Shown here: positions 49,828-61,627 of the stretch, in pieces
How positions within the stretch are numbered: the first letter of the stretch is position 1
Layout of the letters: each line of letters starts with the position of its first letter
Assembly (NCBI GenBank): GCA_963514095.1
Contig: OY741271.1
Span: 5,178,976-5,242,975 of the forward strand
Origin: Eutrigla gurnardus
Lineage: Eukaryota > Chordata > Actinopteri > Perciformes > Triglidae
Direction of reading: 5' to 3'
Length of the DNA: 64,000 bases
Program-made: the position numbers and the translations under genes
Notes under the pieces: model-generated
Database searches by the model: none
What the model was told of the DNA's origin: nothing
Seen by the model: only the letters and a program-made list of their open reading frames with translations

Positions 49828-50268
49828 ACAGAAAGAACAGTACTGGCTCTGCGGCTGCACAGAGACTCTGGCCAAGAGCCGGAGCAGACACAGACAAGAC
49901 TCATGAGGATCCTCCAGAGAGCTGATCATCAGCCTACAGACCTCCTGTCGTTTTGTTAACTTAGAGTGCTAGCATTAATACTAAGTGCTGTTTGTTGACT
50001 GTTTGATGGTCTCTTGTGGCAATGACTAGTGGTCTGTCCTGCCTTACTGGGGCAAGCCTGTGTCCAGCATTTGGTTTCTGTGACAGCAGCTGCCATAGCA
50101 ACCCAAAAAGGGCTGCGGTGATGAGGAGCTGTGGAAGCTCTGACTGGGTCTGTGTGTTTCCTGAGAAGAGCTCCTGTGTTGGCTCACAGTCTATTTTAGT
50201 ATTCAGCAGCCCTGAATGGCACAGTCACAGCAGCTGAATCACTGAGGCAGCTTGACATCTTTACAGAC
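49828..50268 (-). other. Upstream exon region of the PLAG-type gene
   Basis: A strong acceptor (CTTCTTCTGTTTTGCAG) precedes 50268 on the minus strand, so an exon starts there. Possible readings: a noncoding exon ending at the donor CCCCA|GTAAGG (about 50047), or continuation into the coding exon, with an in-frame ATG at 49929-49927 (MISSLEDPHESCLC) 34 codons before the TAG. Two short upstream reading frames are present. Confidence 0.5.
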
Positions 50269-50841
50269 CTGCAAAACAGAAGAAGAAAAAAGTTCAACTT
50301 TGTGCGAATGATAACTTTTGGCTTAAGAGTGGCCTTTAAAAGAGCAAATAATAACTACCACATTTAATTGTACAAATCCACCTAGCAGAGATCAACATTA
50401 ACCCATGGCCACAAAAAGTTGCTGTGGCAGCGCTGGGCGGTATCTGTTTTCATACTTTCATGGCGTTTCACCGGGGTATACAGTATTCAACGTGTATGTC
50501 AGCAAGTACCAACAGGACCGACACATTGGGCACAGTAAACAGTTAAAGGAATACTTCACCCATTTTCATTAAGCTTTGTGTCGTAAACCCGGTAGTATGT
50601 TTGAATGGTCGCGCATCATTCCCCCATTTTCCCCTTTTTTAAATGTCTTTATTTATTTTGTTTGGTTTATTTTTTAGCTTCTCAATGAGAAGGTATGTGC
50701 GTGTGTGTGTGTGTGTGTGTGTTTGCATTATATTGTAATGCTAAAATTGCCTGCAAAGTTCTATATGGGCAATAAAGTTATATTGTTATATTCAGTCCCT
50801 CATTTTCCCCAGAGACAGAGATCACCGTATTTCTATTCTTA
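50269..50841 (-). other. Intron of the PLAG-type gene, unassigned
   Basis: Includes a (TG)n run at about 50698-50722; otherwise nothing recognised. Confidence 0.45.
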
Positions 50842-50894
50842 AAAGAGCCTCTGATGATGCAAATATCGTCATGTTGCATCATCGGAGGCTCTTT
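50842..50894. repeat. Near-perfect inverted repeat (21-bp arms, 11-nt loop)
   Basis: Arms 50842-50862 and 50874-50894 differ at one position, which becomes a G:U pair if the minimal stem forms in RNA from the plus strand. The arms begin AAAGAGCCTC and end GAGGCTCTTT. Confidence 0.9.
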
Positions 50895-50916
50895 GGCTAG
50901 AGGGGGTGAGACTACA

Positions 50917-51058
50917 AGACCTGTTACAGACCAGTGGTGGGACCCACTGAGACCACAGACCTGTTACAGACCAGTGGTGGGACCCACTGAGACCACAGAC
51001 CCGTTACAGACCAGTGGTGGGACCCACTAAGACCACAGACCTGTTACAGACCAGTGGA
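50917..51058. repeat. 40-bp minisatellite, 3.5 copies
   Basis: Unit CTGTTACAGACCAGTGGTGG then GACCCACTGAGACCACAGAC, at 50921, 50961, 51001 and partial 51041, with two substitutions. Confidence 0.93.
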
Positions 51059-51964
51059 TCCTCATTTCAGACGGGTGTGAGGGGAACTTGACCGGCCCTT
51101 TTATTATAAAAATGCTGCTCTGCGCTCCATCCAAAATCTGCTGGCTGCTCGCCCGCAGTCCCACCTGGCCTTTGTAGGGCGATGCGGAAAACAGACTAAA
51201 TTGTGGAATCTTACGATGACAATGGAATAAACTGTAAAACGCAGAATTCTGTGGAATTTGTCAAACCCTGGCTAAAATGTATAAATGTATATTTTCTCTC
51301 ACATATTAGAAGTGTTTGTCACTGTACCTAAGCTGAAAGGGGGGGGGGGGCACGTTGTCGAGAGTTTCTACCGTGTTTTAGTGTAATTAACGGGACACCG
51401 CTTCATCCAGTGTGTCTCCACTCTCTGTTTCACCGAGGGGCGGGGCTCGCCACAGATGCACTGACTTTATACACTGATGACGATTCTTGAAACAACGTAA
51501 AGCCATGCATGTGTCGTATTACGATGTGATGACGTATGTACAACATGCATGAAGCATAGTGTCGCTCTTGAAGCAATTGCAGAGTAGTCTTGAAAGCAGA
51601 CGAATCAGTATTGAAAACGTTACAACACATAACGGATATAACCCTTCAAAATACCACAGCAAAGCGCATTAAGTCAGTGGAGCACCAGAGTAAAAGGAAA
51701 GTGACTCTGTATGTCACATCAATTTACAGGGTTTTTTTTTTTTAAAGCAAAATCAACCAATACTGACATCCCTACTATAAACTATCAGCTTTTTCAGGCA
51801 ACACAGAGTCTCCATCTTTCCGAGCTCAGGTTCCAGCAGGGTTTCCCGCAGCGCTTTCCTGTTAAGGCGGCCGCCTTAACAACAAAGGGCTGCCGCCTAA
51901 ACTAACGTCTTAAAAAAAAAAGAAAAAGAAAAAAAAAAAATCCATATACTAGCATTATTCGCCG
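51059..51964. other. Unassigned, with a possible hAT end
   Basis: CAGGGTTTCCCGCAGCGCTT at about 51837 resembles the terminus of a common fish hAT group. A G-run lies near 51341-51350. Confidence 0.4.
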
Positions 51965-52769
51965 CAGTGTTTCCCCTACCATTGTACAGGCCGGGCAGGG
52001 CCTCCAGGCATAGGCGTAATTTATGGGGGGGATGGGTGGGTTGCAACCCACCCAATAATCCAAACCAGCCACCACAACCCACCCAATTTGATATCATAAT
52101 TATTGATATTGAATGTTAAGCATTATAATCACAACAGTGTGGTAGATTTTCTCAATTTACCAGTAAAAAATAGTGACGTTTGCCGTGCCCCCTCCCGCTC
52201 TGAGATTTGGTTTCGCCCACCTTGCCGGACCTGCGCTTCTCTACTGTCTCTCCGGTCTCTCCCCGCATCAGCGGTGGTATGAAGAAAGCACGCGAAAAAA
52301 AGCAAAAGAATAAAAGTATCTTCCCAACAGGAGGTAGCTACTGCTAGGGCTCCAGTGCCACCTCTCACGAGTCAAATCATGTTACTGAACAAAAGTTAGT
52401 TTGTCCCCCCCCCAGCCGGCGAGTTCGCCACTCGCTTTCTCGCTGAATTCTACTCGCTGGCAAAAAAAAATTCACTGCCGCCGGCGACTTCAAACGGCAA
52501 CTATCTGTGGAACTCTCTGTTGACGTCAACTGTCGATCATCTCTATTCTACATTGTGATTGGTACTCGCTTCACTCACATCGCAGAAAGTTAAAATAATT
52601 TCATCTCCGATCGACCACATCACATCGCCTGTCCTGACCACATTCCACTAGAACACATTCACATTAATTGACAGCTGTCTCTCAGAGATGGGCGAGTGGC
52701 GACGTATGTGAACGAGGCTTTTGTCAAAACCAAAACACCAAGGAAGGCTGAGGAATAGTCACCCACTTA

Positions 52770-52812
<43 letters not shown>

Positions 52813-53514
52813 ATAATAATAATAAACAAATTGTGTTTTAGTCATTTTTGTTTTCATCTTTTCTTGAATGCTTAAACTCATCAACCCCATTTAGTATGTC
52901 AACATTTGTATCAGTACCAGCAGTTTGTAAGAAATTGGTCAGTAATTGATATGTCATATTTTGTTTCTCAGAATTCACCAAATTGATGCATTAAAATGAA
53001 ATTATTTAAAATTTTCTCCCGGGGGAGCATGCCCCCGGACCCCCCTACAGGATCGCAATCCCCCCACCATAGTCTCCAAAGTCTCCAAAGATATACCGGT
53101 ATATATATACACCTGCTTCACAGGCGGAAATCTCAAACCCCCCAATGTTCAACTCAAAGTTACGCCCTTGCCTCCAGGCCAAAAAGAAATTAATATATGC
53201 CAAAAATAAGCCACCTATCAATTCATTCATAAATCAATAATCATTTACATGGGGGGGAGACACCCCCTGTGGGGGGAGGATTGTTTTTGATAAGCTGTGG
53301 AACTCTGAGTTAACCTATTTCTACCTGAATTTCTATGAACTATTAAGCTGTTGAGTAAACCCATAACTTATATTTTACTTCATAAAATAAGACATGCACT
53401 CATATGTCGTTGTAGTGTTTTACAGTATCTGTAGCTATTAATGTGATGCTCATCATCCCCCCCCCCCCCTGACAGACACCACCTTAACTAACACATTTTC
53501 TGGGGGAAACACTG
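51965..53514. mobile_element. Outer DNA transposon (CAGTGTTTCCCC ends), split by an insertion
   Basis: Left end CAGTGTTTCCCCTACC and right end, read inward, CAGTGTTTCCCCCAG, a hAT-type terminus. Interrupted at 52009 by another element. Its own target duplication is not clear. Confidence 0.7.
52009..53170. mobile_element. 1.16-kb DNA transposon nested in 51965-53514
   Basis: Ends CATAGGCGTAATTT and, read inward, CAAGGGCGTAACTT, with 8-bp duplications CCTCCAGG at 52001-52008 and 53171-53178. Contains an (ATT)n run at about 52773-52826 and C- or G-rich stretches. No intact transposase. Confidence 0.78.
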
Positions 53515-54241
53515 TCCAGTTACACTATAGAGAGATGGTGGCATCTGCTGGTCTCTACAACACATCACATCAATACAGCATCATAGAAAGAGCAGCATTA
53601 TTTTTAGTATACAATAATACCAAGCCTACTCTGTGGCCACCAAATATCCTCTGCAGGTGGCCTCCTTTGGCCAGTCATTTCCTCAGGTCTCTTCAGAGAA
53701 TGAGATTACATTATCCGAGTCCTAACTGAATGTAACACGGGTGACAAAATCGGTTCGATTGCATCGTTTTCTTTTGGGTCTTCTAACTGGCGGCAAGCGC
53801 AGTATGATTGAACTCTTGTTGGAAGCCCCGTTGCTATTCATTCTCGTTGCCCGCTTTAAAGCATTGCAATGGACGAGGAACAGCTGATTCGTGAAATTGT
53901 AATGAGGGCATTGATGCTCTCTAGTTGCTGGCTGTTCGTAACCCGCGGTGGGCAGCATAGTCTCGCTTGGCTAAATAATAGAGCTTACAGCTAACAGAGG
54001 TTTGACTGAGTTCCACTACAATGCACTCAAGCTCTATTCAGTAAAATTAGGATTGAGCATAGGAAAATTATAACAATATCAAATTTAATCTTATTATATA
54101 ATTATTATATTAATTTGAATTTATTTTTTGGCAAGAAATGTATAAATACAGAAGAGCATGTGATAAATTATTATTCTACCATGTTTCTCAGTATTACCAG
54201 TCCGACAGTGGGAGTAACATTCTCTTCACAACCACCACTTC
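53515..54241. other. Unassigned
   Basis: No supported gene or transposon boundaries. Confidence 0.4.
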
Positions 54242-54375
54242 GGGCTGCAGCTATCTAATCTTTTTGTAATCCAGTAATCTACCGATTATTCCATCGATTA
54301 ATCGGATAAAAATTAACATTGTATAAAGTTCCCATATACACTGTTAATTTCTTAACACATTCGGTCAATGACTAT
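54242..54375 (-). mobile_element. Fragment of the hAT MITE family of 28618-28933
   Basis: Reverse-complement match to about 28790-28933: GGGCTGCAGCTAT, TAATCCAGTAATCTACCGAT, TATTCCATCGATTAATCG and ACACATTC.GTCAATG. The other end is not found. Confidence 0.75.
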
Positions 54376-56789
54376 AAACAGGAATAAAGATAAGAAAAAA
54401 AGAAAGGAGAGAAAAAAATTACAGATAAATGAGGAAAACAAGAAATCAAAAAAACTTCAATAGTTTAAAAATAAACTTAAAATGCTAGTCTTTGGTGATT
54501 TTAAGCATTGTTAGAAGTTACTATCATGTCATGACTCCTCACTGCTCCGGTTTGTGGCTGCTGCACCTGTCCGGGTACCGCTTGTGTTTCTGGTGCTTTT
54601 TAACGATTCTGAAAGACGACGCTCCAACGGTAAAGGCAGCGTTCCCAGCCTGACTCTGGCCGTATTGCACAAGACGGCCCGTCCGCGGCAAACTGGAAAC
54701 CGGATCAAACGACCAGTTCTTAAAACTACACCCAACCTGACCACCCAGTTCTTAAAACTACGCCCGACCGGACCGCCCGGTTCTTAAAACTATGCCTGAC
54801 TGGACCGCCCGGATCTCTGGCTTGCTACTCAGAGTGAATACAGCTCTATGAGATTCACCGATCCCCCTCTGGGTGAAGTTATAAACTCAGTTTCCTGGTG
54901 TATGGTATCTGGGACTTAAATAACAGTTATAGTGTTTATTTCAGCCATGAAACATTATCAGTGTAAACAACTCACACGTGTGTTTGGTGCACATGCGTTT
55001 ACAGCAGAGAATCAGCAGGCGTTTTCTGTAGCGCTCTGTAGCAGGCCAACTGAATGTTGCAGCGGGCAAACCAATTTCAGTTTTAAAATTCCAATTATTA
55101 ACCTATCTGCATCGAGACATAATCGTTCTAGAGAGAATCACGAAGCATCGAAGAATCGATTATTTTTCCCACCCCTATTAAGGATCCATGTGCTTCTCGG
55201 TAGTGAGCAATCAAGTTGCAAATCAATGTCTGCTACAACAAGGTGTGTGTTCACCCACTGCCACAATAACTACTGGCTAAGGCTACGTTTACACGACAAT
55301 GGTTTAGCTAAAAACAGGAGCGTTTTCTTGCGTTTAAAAAAAGAGTTCCTCATTTAGACAACATTGTTTTGAAAACGATCTGTATGCACACGGATCCGCA
55401 AAAATCCTCTAGTAGTAGGCCAGTAGCTGGCGGTGAGACATTGTTATACAGCATAGGTGGATGGCACAAGTAAATAATCTGTCTCCACTGAATGGCGTTG
55501 TTGTGTGAGCAAATGGCCAGAATGTAAAACTACTCTATGCATTATGTTGAAAACATTGGTGTGTAAAGTCTGTAAGTGTTATAAAATTAAGCAATGATTT
55601 GGTGCTTGCATAGGGAAGTTATGGAGGCAAGTCGCTGACTGTGCCATAAAATATGCTCAGGAATCATGTAGCAATGTAATGGGTTACATCTATAAAACGG
55701 AGCTGTATCATTGAAATGGATTCTCACTTCTTACCACTAGATGGTGCTGTAGCGTTTTCACAAGCAAGGAGTACTACTGGAATCATCTTACAGGTGTGAT
55801 TGTATGCATCGCAGGTTAAATGGTGCATTTATAAAATGCTTTAGAGGAGATTTCACAAGACCAGGTGAAAACTTATGTATGTGTGGTCAATCTGCTCAAT
55901 CAGCACATGACATTGTTAAGCTATATTTGAATAAAATGTTACAAATGCACTTACAAGAAATTGAACTCATATCCTACAATTAAGTCAATGACACTCATTA
56001 AATGGTAGTTCTTGAATAAGTCAGTATTTAATACAGTTTATATAAAACCCATGAAGTTGAAAGCACTTTCCTTTTTTCTGGTACCCAACACTACCTTTTT
56101 TTCCAGTGCTTTACTCTAAAAACAAATGTCATTTATTTTGTAAAAAAAAAAAAAAAAAAAAGTCTAAACTTCTCAACAACAATGTTTTTTATTTAAATTA
56201 TTTTGAAATATCCCACACTAAATAAAATCCAACTCTCTCACTCAACTCAAACCGGGGCAACACCGTTGTTGAAGCACACATAATTTCCTTCCTGTTGGGG
56301 TATGGTCACGTCAGCACCGCTGCACGGAACTTGCACTTCATACTTTCCCATTAATAGTCTGCAATTTCACAAATACTAGTTTTATACTAAGGTGTTAGAC
56401 ATACTAATAATTCTCAGTGTTGTAATGAGCCACTTAATAAATAATTAAATATGTTGGTGATGTTTGCGATGCTTCACTTGAAGTTTTGCTGTCTATTAAG
56501 CGTGAGGTAAGATTTTTTTTCTCTAGCTTTTAGATTCACCGTATACTGCGTTCTAGACATGTTGACATCTCCAGCTTGCATTTCACATTACAACTCCAGC
56601 AGTGATGTCCATGTCAAGTCCTGAATGCGTCTGCTCGCTCTGATTCCCACAGACGACTGCGTACACAGCTTTACGAGTGATTGTGATGTAGTACACTTGA
56701 TTGACCAACAGGGCAACTATCATCACTAGCCCCTTTTAGACAGACGGGGCGGAATAACAGCAGAATACTCCCTCAACAAAAACACAGAA
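54376..56789. other. Unassigned, transposon debris likely
   Basis: A terminus-like ATTATTTTTCCCACCCCTA occurs near 55155-55175. A poly-A run lies at about 56142-56161. No coding exon supported. Confidence 0.4.
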
Positions 56790-56918
56790 TAAAGGGTCTA
56801 AAAAACTTTTAGGGCTGGCCCTCAAGTTCTAGCCAAAATATCACAATATATATTGTGTATCGCGATATAACCTAAAAATAACCGCAATCATATTTTAGGC
56901 CATATCGCTCGGCCCTAC
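56790..56918. mobile_element. Short MITE
   Basis: Starts TAGGGCTGGCCCTCAAG and ends (inward) TAGGGCCGAGCGATATGG, with ATATATTGTGTATCGCGATA in the middle. No clear target duplication. Confidence 0.55.
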
Positions 56919-57279
56919 CACAATGTGAAATGATCAGGCATGTGAAGCATTCAAATCATTAATGACTTAAAGAAACAATAGTTACACATATAGTTTGTGT
57001 GTAAAATTGTTGCAGTTACTGATTTATGGTTTATTTGATACAGACAGATACAGCCAGACTAAAAATACACACACTCTTCCTCCACCAGTCACCTCATTCA
57101 GCACATCTTCACTAAGGCTGGGTATCGTTCAACTGTACCCGAGTCATTCCTACCCTTAGAAGCAGGGAAAACAAGACAAACTTTCATCTGTAAGCAACTT
57201 CAGAAACGTTTCAACGTGTGATCCAAAGTATAGACAGTGTTTCCTCTTTATTCATGTGCCGCTGATAAAAGTTCACACA

Positions 57280-57628
57280 ATCATCAATATGAACTTCTCC
57301 GAGTGCAGTAGAGATTCTATGCATAAACACAAACAAAGTTTACAACATGACATGTGCAAGTTCATTTTCCAACATCACACATCCTGTAATATGACTATAA
57401 TGCATGTTGATTTGAAAGATACATCTTACAGCACTATCATGAATGTGCATCCGACAAATCTGCAGCAATTGCAACTACTGATGCCATCATGTCAATATGG
57501 CCCAAAAGCTCTGCACATCTTTTTCCAGCACCTCGTTGAATCTATGCCACGAAGAATAAGGCAGTTCTGAAGGCAAATGTGGGTCCAACATGGAACTAGC
57601 AAGGCATACCTAATAAAGTGGCCATTGA
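57280..57628 (+). pseudogene. Tc1/mariner transposase C-terminal remnant
   Basis: Plus strand encodes FFQHLVESMPRRIR, followed in another frame by AVLKANVGPTW, the end of a fish Tc1-like transposase, and then the terminal ACTAGCAAGGCATACCTAAT and AAAGTGGCCA. Frameshifted and inactive. Confidence 0.75.
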
Positions 57629-57629
57629 G

Positions 57630-58424
57630 TAGACTTGGGCCGGTTTAAATATTTTCAAACCGGTCTGATATTAAGCCAAACACCGGACCAGACCGGTATA
57701 CCTACCATTACCACCAGGTGTAACACTTGCCACAGCAGCAGCTCCCGAGTGAAACATTATGTTTTTTACACAGAAAATTGCACCATAATCACGGAACCGA
57801 GTCAAAAGATATGCCGCGATCGCAGCCGAACCAGATCGGTGGTGACAACGCCGCCGGCCGTGTGACGTATTACTTGAGCCTCGTAAATCCGATTAGCTCG
57901 AGGCTACAAAAACAACTGTGAGAGGTGAACTTTTGCTCGTTTTGCATATTAACACGACTCGTCAACAGCAAATGAAGTATATGCATCATATACATGTTGA
58001 TGATACAACTGTGCAAGCAACTACCGGCTTTGTATCGTCTTCGGATTAACGTTCTCAGTTCGTTAAATGCTCCGGTGATGCGTCACCCACGTAAGTAACA
58101 GTACATCTCCCCCTCCCACCTCAACTGAAATGTGATTTCTGTCATGCCGGGCTTGGCTCGCTCAGGAGCACGGCGGCTGCACTTTGTGCACCGGCTGACT
58201 GGGAGTCTCCCGGTGGCTCCGTTTATAAATAAACACATTATGTTAATCACTTGTCATTATTGCTGCTTATTACTAATGCAATACAAGTTGGATTTAGTTC
58301 CGTGAAGCCGTCCGGCACAGGGTGCTGATTTTTCAGAACGTGTCATAAGGACAAATAACGGTTCAACCAGTTCAGCTCCGTACACCGAACCGGACCGGTG
58401 AACCGGAAATCGGCACAACTCTAA
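57630..58424. mobile_element. hAT-like element, eroded ends
   Basis: Left end TAGACTTGGGCCGGTTTAAA, right end read inward TAGAGTTGTGCCGATTTCCG, with repeated ACCGGACCGGT-type words inside. Flanking duplication is weak (ATTGAG versus ATTGAA). Confidence 0.55.
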
Positions 58425-59465
58425 TTGAAAGTAAACATATATTAGGGATGGGACTAGGGCTGAACGATTTATCGTTTTCTGACCGAAATTGCGATTTCAG
58501 ACAACGCGATCGCCAAAGCTACGGTTTTTGCAGCGCTCCTGACTCACCCAGGATCTGTTGTCAACTATTTTACACATACATGCCGTATCCCGACCTCCTG
58601 CCAAGCTCACCAATCAGACTACTCATACTACTCGTGAACAGGTCACGCTAACCAATCAGTATTAACCTGCTCCGTATTTGTAGGCTAATTAGTCAGAAAT
58701 TACTTCAACTGGACCAGAAGCTGAGTTAGGGGATTTAATCGCCAAGAAAAACAGCACGTCATTTGGGAGTATTTCGGGTTTGAGGCTGCAGACCTGCACC
58801 AGAAACGGGTACTGTGCAAAACCTGTCGCGCTAAAGTTGCAACATCCAGCAACATTCCAAAAATCACCACAGACATTTGCATGACGCGCGCATGACGAAA
58901 AAGTCCGGTGAAAAGTCCGGTGACAATGATGATCATTTGTAATAACTGCCATTGGTCAAGGACTTTAAAGAATGAACATTAGGCTTGGGCGGTATCCAAA
59001 TTTTGATACCGTCAAACTTCCTCCACATTTTACCCCGGTATACGGTATTACCGTGACTAATTAAAAATGATGACGTAAGCCTCAGGTGGCGTTACAAAAC
59101 TGTTGGCTTGTGCCTTCACCGTTCAGAAACTGAATACCAAACACTATTACTGAATAATAACAACATAACATGCATAATATTAACAACTTTTATTAACAAC
59201 AAATGCAGCTTATAAAAAAAGTGCAAATACAACAGTCAAACAGCATAAATTAACATAAACACCCAGAACAGTTTTCGCGCACAAATCAATTAAATTAAAT
59301 CAACAACTTTAAACAACAAAGAGCAACTTTTAAAAAAGTGCAAATAGGCCCATAACAGTCAACAAATTATTTCAACACAGTCCAGTCTTCTTTCAAATAT
59401 TTTTTTTTAACGAAAAACAAAACAATGACAATAAAAGTACGAATAGGAACTGTGTAGCAGCAAAT

Positions 59466-61627
59466 CTACTCAAGATTTTTCGCCAGAAAAACCAGCATAT
59501 TGACTTTTTCTGGCTTTAACAGGGCACGTTGTGGACCGACCACTTTACCTGCGGTGCTGAAAACCCGCTCTGATGGCGAGCTTGTGGCACAGACACACAG
59601 ATATTTTCGGGCCAGTCGCGACATCTGGGGAAGACGACTGCCAGCATGTTTCCACCAGAGGAGTGGGTCCTCGTCTCCCTGGATGACAGGCTCCAAACAG
59701 TAGGCTGTTAGTTCAGCGCCGGCTCGCTCCTCTGCGGTGCCGACTGGACCTGCCGCTGCAGCGGGTCGTTTTCGGAGGAGGGTTCCCAGAGACATCCTTT
59801 TACGTGGGGGTTCGGGTTGTGCCTCTTCCTCTTCAATTCTGATGGCCACTGCTGCTGGTGCTGCTTGCCCCTCCAAGCTCACCATCTCAGCCTGTAATTC
59901 AGCCTTGATTTCAGCCTGTGCTCTGTCATCAGTCTCATATCCTCCGCGGTAACGGGGGTCCATGAAAGTGCACTTTCGCATTAATTTGCGCACCGAATCG
60001 GTTTCATACTTCGCCTCCAGCTTTTTTAGAATAGCAGTTTTTATTGACTTTGTCAGTTCGAGGTCGTTTACTGACACAGCCAACACATTGTCCCCGCAGA
60101 GCTGGAGTATGGGGAGGATGGAGGAACTGGTCACATAATTCTCCCCTGACAAAATATCCGTGAAGTCACCGACAGGTTTCAGTGCGTCGTGCACAGCCTT
60201 CAAGACGTCCGTGTCCTGCCAGTGCAGGGACAGTTTACTTCTTCTGTCATCAGACAGGACGAGCTTGATAGCTTGTTCCTGCTCGAGGATGCGCTCCACC
60301 ATTGCCAGTTTGGAGCCCCAGCGAGTTGCGCAGTCCTGCCGACGGATGAATAAATAAATAAATAAATTAATTAATTAATTAATTAATTAATTAATTAATT
60401 AACGAATAAGTGAGTGAATGAAATGAATAAACCAATACATGTATAAATAAACTAACTATTATTCCATTATATTGTTAGTTACGTTATCTCACGTTAACAG
60501 ATTCAGATATTCAGATATAAATTTATGCTTACCGTTATGAGACTATGCTCTGGGAGTCCCAACTCCACTTGCTTCTTGTGGAGTTCACTTTTACGGTGCC
60601 AGCTGTGTGAAAAGGCCCCGACAATACTGCGGCATAGTCCGAGGGTGCGCTCAGTTTTTTGCCTATGGTCATTCAATGCATTTGTGACAGCCAGGTTCAG
60701 ATTGTGACCGAAGCAGTTAAGCCACGGCCACTGCAGGGACCTGATTGCAGCAGAAATGTTGGCGGCGTTGTCAGTGGTTATGGATGAAAGTTTTTTCTCG
60801 TCAAGTTGCCAGTCCTGAAGTGCAGCTTTGAGCGCAGCAGCAAGATTCTCCGCCGTATGACTCTCAGGAAAATACGTTGTTTGGAGGCATTTGGATTCAA
60901 GTTTCCACTCAGGTGTAATTATGTGGACAGTCAGGGACATATATGGTGTCATATTAACTGACGACCACATGTCAGTTGTTAAGGAATAACTATCTGCCCC
61001 TGACAGCAACACCTGAACCTCGTCTCTAACTTTAATGTACAAACTTGGGATCGCTGTTTGTGAGAAATGTTTCCGTCCGGGCAGCTCGTACTGGGCATCT
61101 AGGACCTTTACCATGTCCTTAAAGGACTTTTTTTCCACCGTGTGGAAAGCGACCATTTCCTTCGCCAAGTATTTTGTCACAGCATCAGTGCAGGTTTTCC
61201 AACGGAGACTGTCCCTTTTGTACTTTTGTGTTTTGGCGAAGGCCCCCATTATCGTCGGCTGCGTGTAACTGGAGGTGGACTTTGTTGTTGTTGGTCCTGC
61301 ATCGGTGTCAGTGGGAGGCCTTGAAACTGTTGCACTGAGTGAACTAGGAGCCAAATTCATCCTCGCAGCAGTGAGTGGGTGGTTGACTCGGAGATGCGTC
61401 CTTAGGTTAGAGGTGTTTGCATCTCTCGCGGTCACCTTTTTGTTGCACAATTTACAAATTGCCTCATCAGTATTTACCGGCTCTCCTTTCTCGTTTGCCT
61501 GGAACCCGAAATACTCCCAAACTGCAGAAGTAGTGTTCTTTTTTGACACCAAGTCACCCGGTGCGCGACCTGCCATCTTTCTCCCCTTCTCTCTCCCGGT
61601 GCGTCTCTCCCCCCTCCGCGCTGTCAC
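59466..61627 (-). CDS. hAT (ZBED1/Ac-like) transposase, two exons, apparently intact
   Basis: Cut-and-paste transposase. Exon 1 is 61627-60533 and exon 2 is 60335-59466. The donor ACG|GTAAGC and acceptor GTCGGCAG|GAC join in phase (LIT/DCATRWGSK), giving 654 codons from the first ATG, or 637 from MAGRAPGDL at 61576, the likelier family-type start. Visible (numbered from the first ATG): BED finger with WEYFGF, C58, C61, H78, H83; catalytic D219 (SLTTDMWSS) and D286 (ITTDNAANI); CFGHNLNLAV; then E621 in SPSERVFSTAG within the C-terminal dimerisation domain, preceded by DPLLWWK. No stop or frameshift. The intron carries an AATT/AAAT microsatellite (about 60346-60403). Host-domesticated ZBED1 is an alternative name for this fold, but the flanking inverted repeats and duplications show it is a transposon. 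Confidence 0.93.
60346..60403. repeat. (AAAT)/(AATT)n microsatellite in transposase intron
   Basis: Short AAAT run changing to about ten AATT units, just inside the acceptor side of the intron. Confidence 0.9.

Noticed and set aside
49045..49959. Several plus-strand frames across the PLAG exon
   Set aside because: Shadows of the real minus-strand zinc-finger frame, which carries family motifs.
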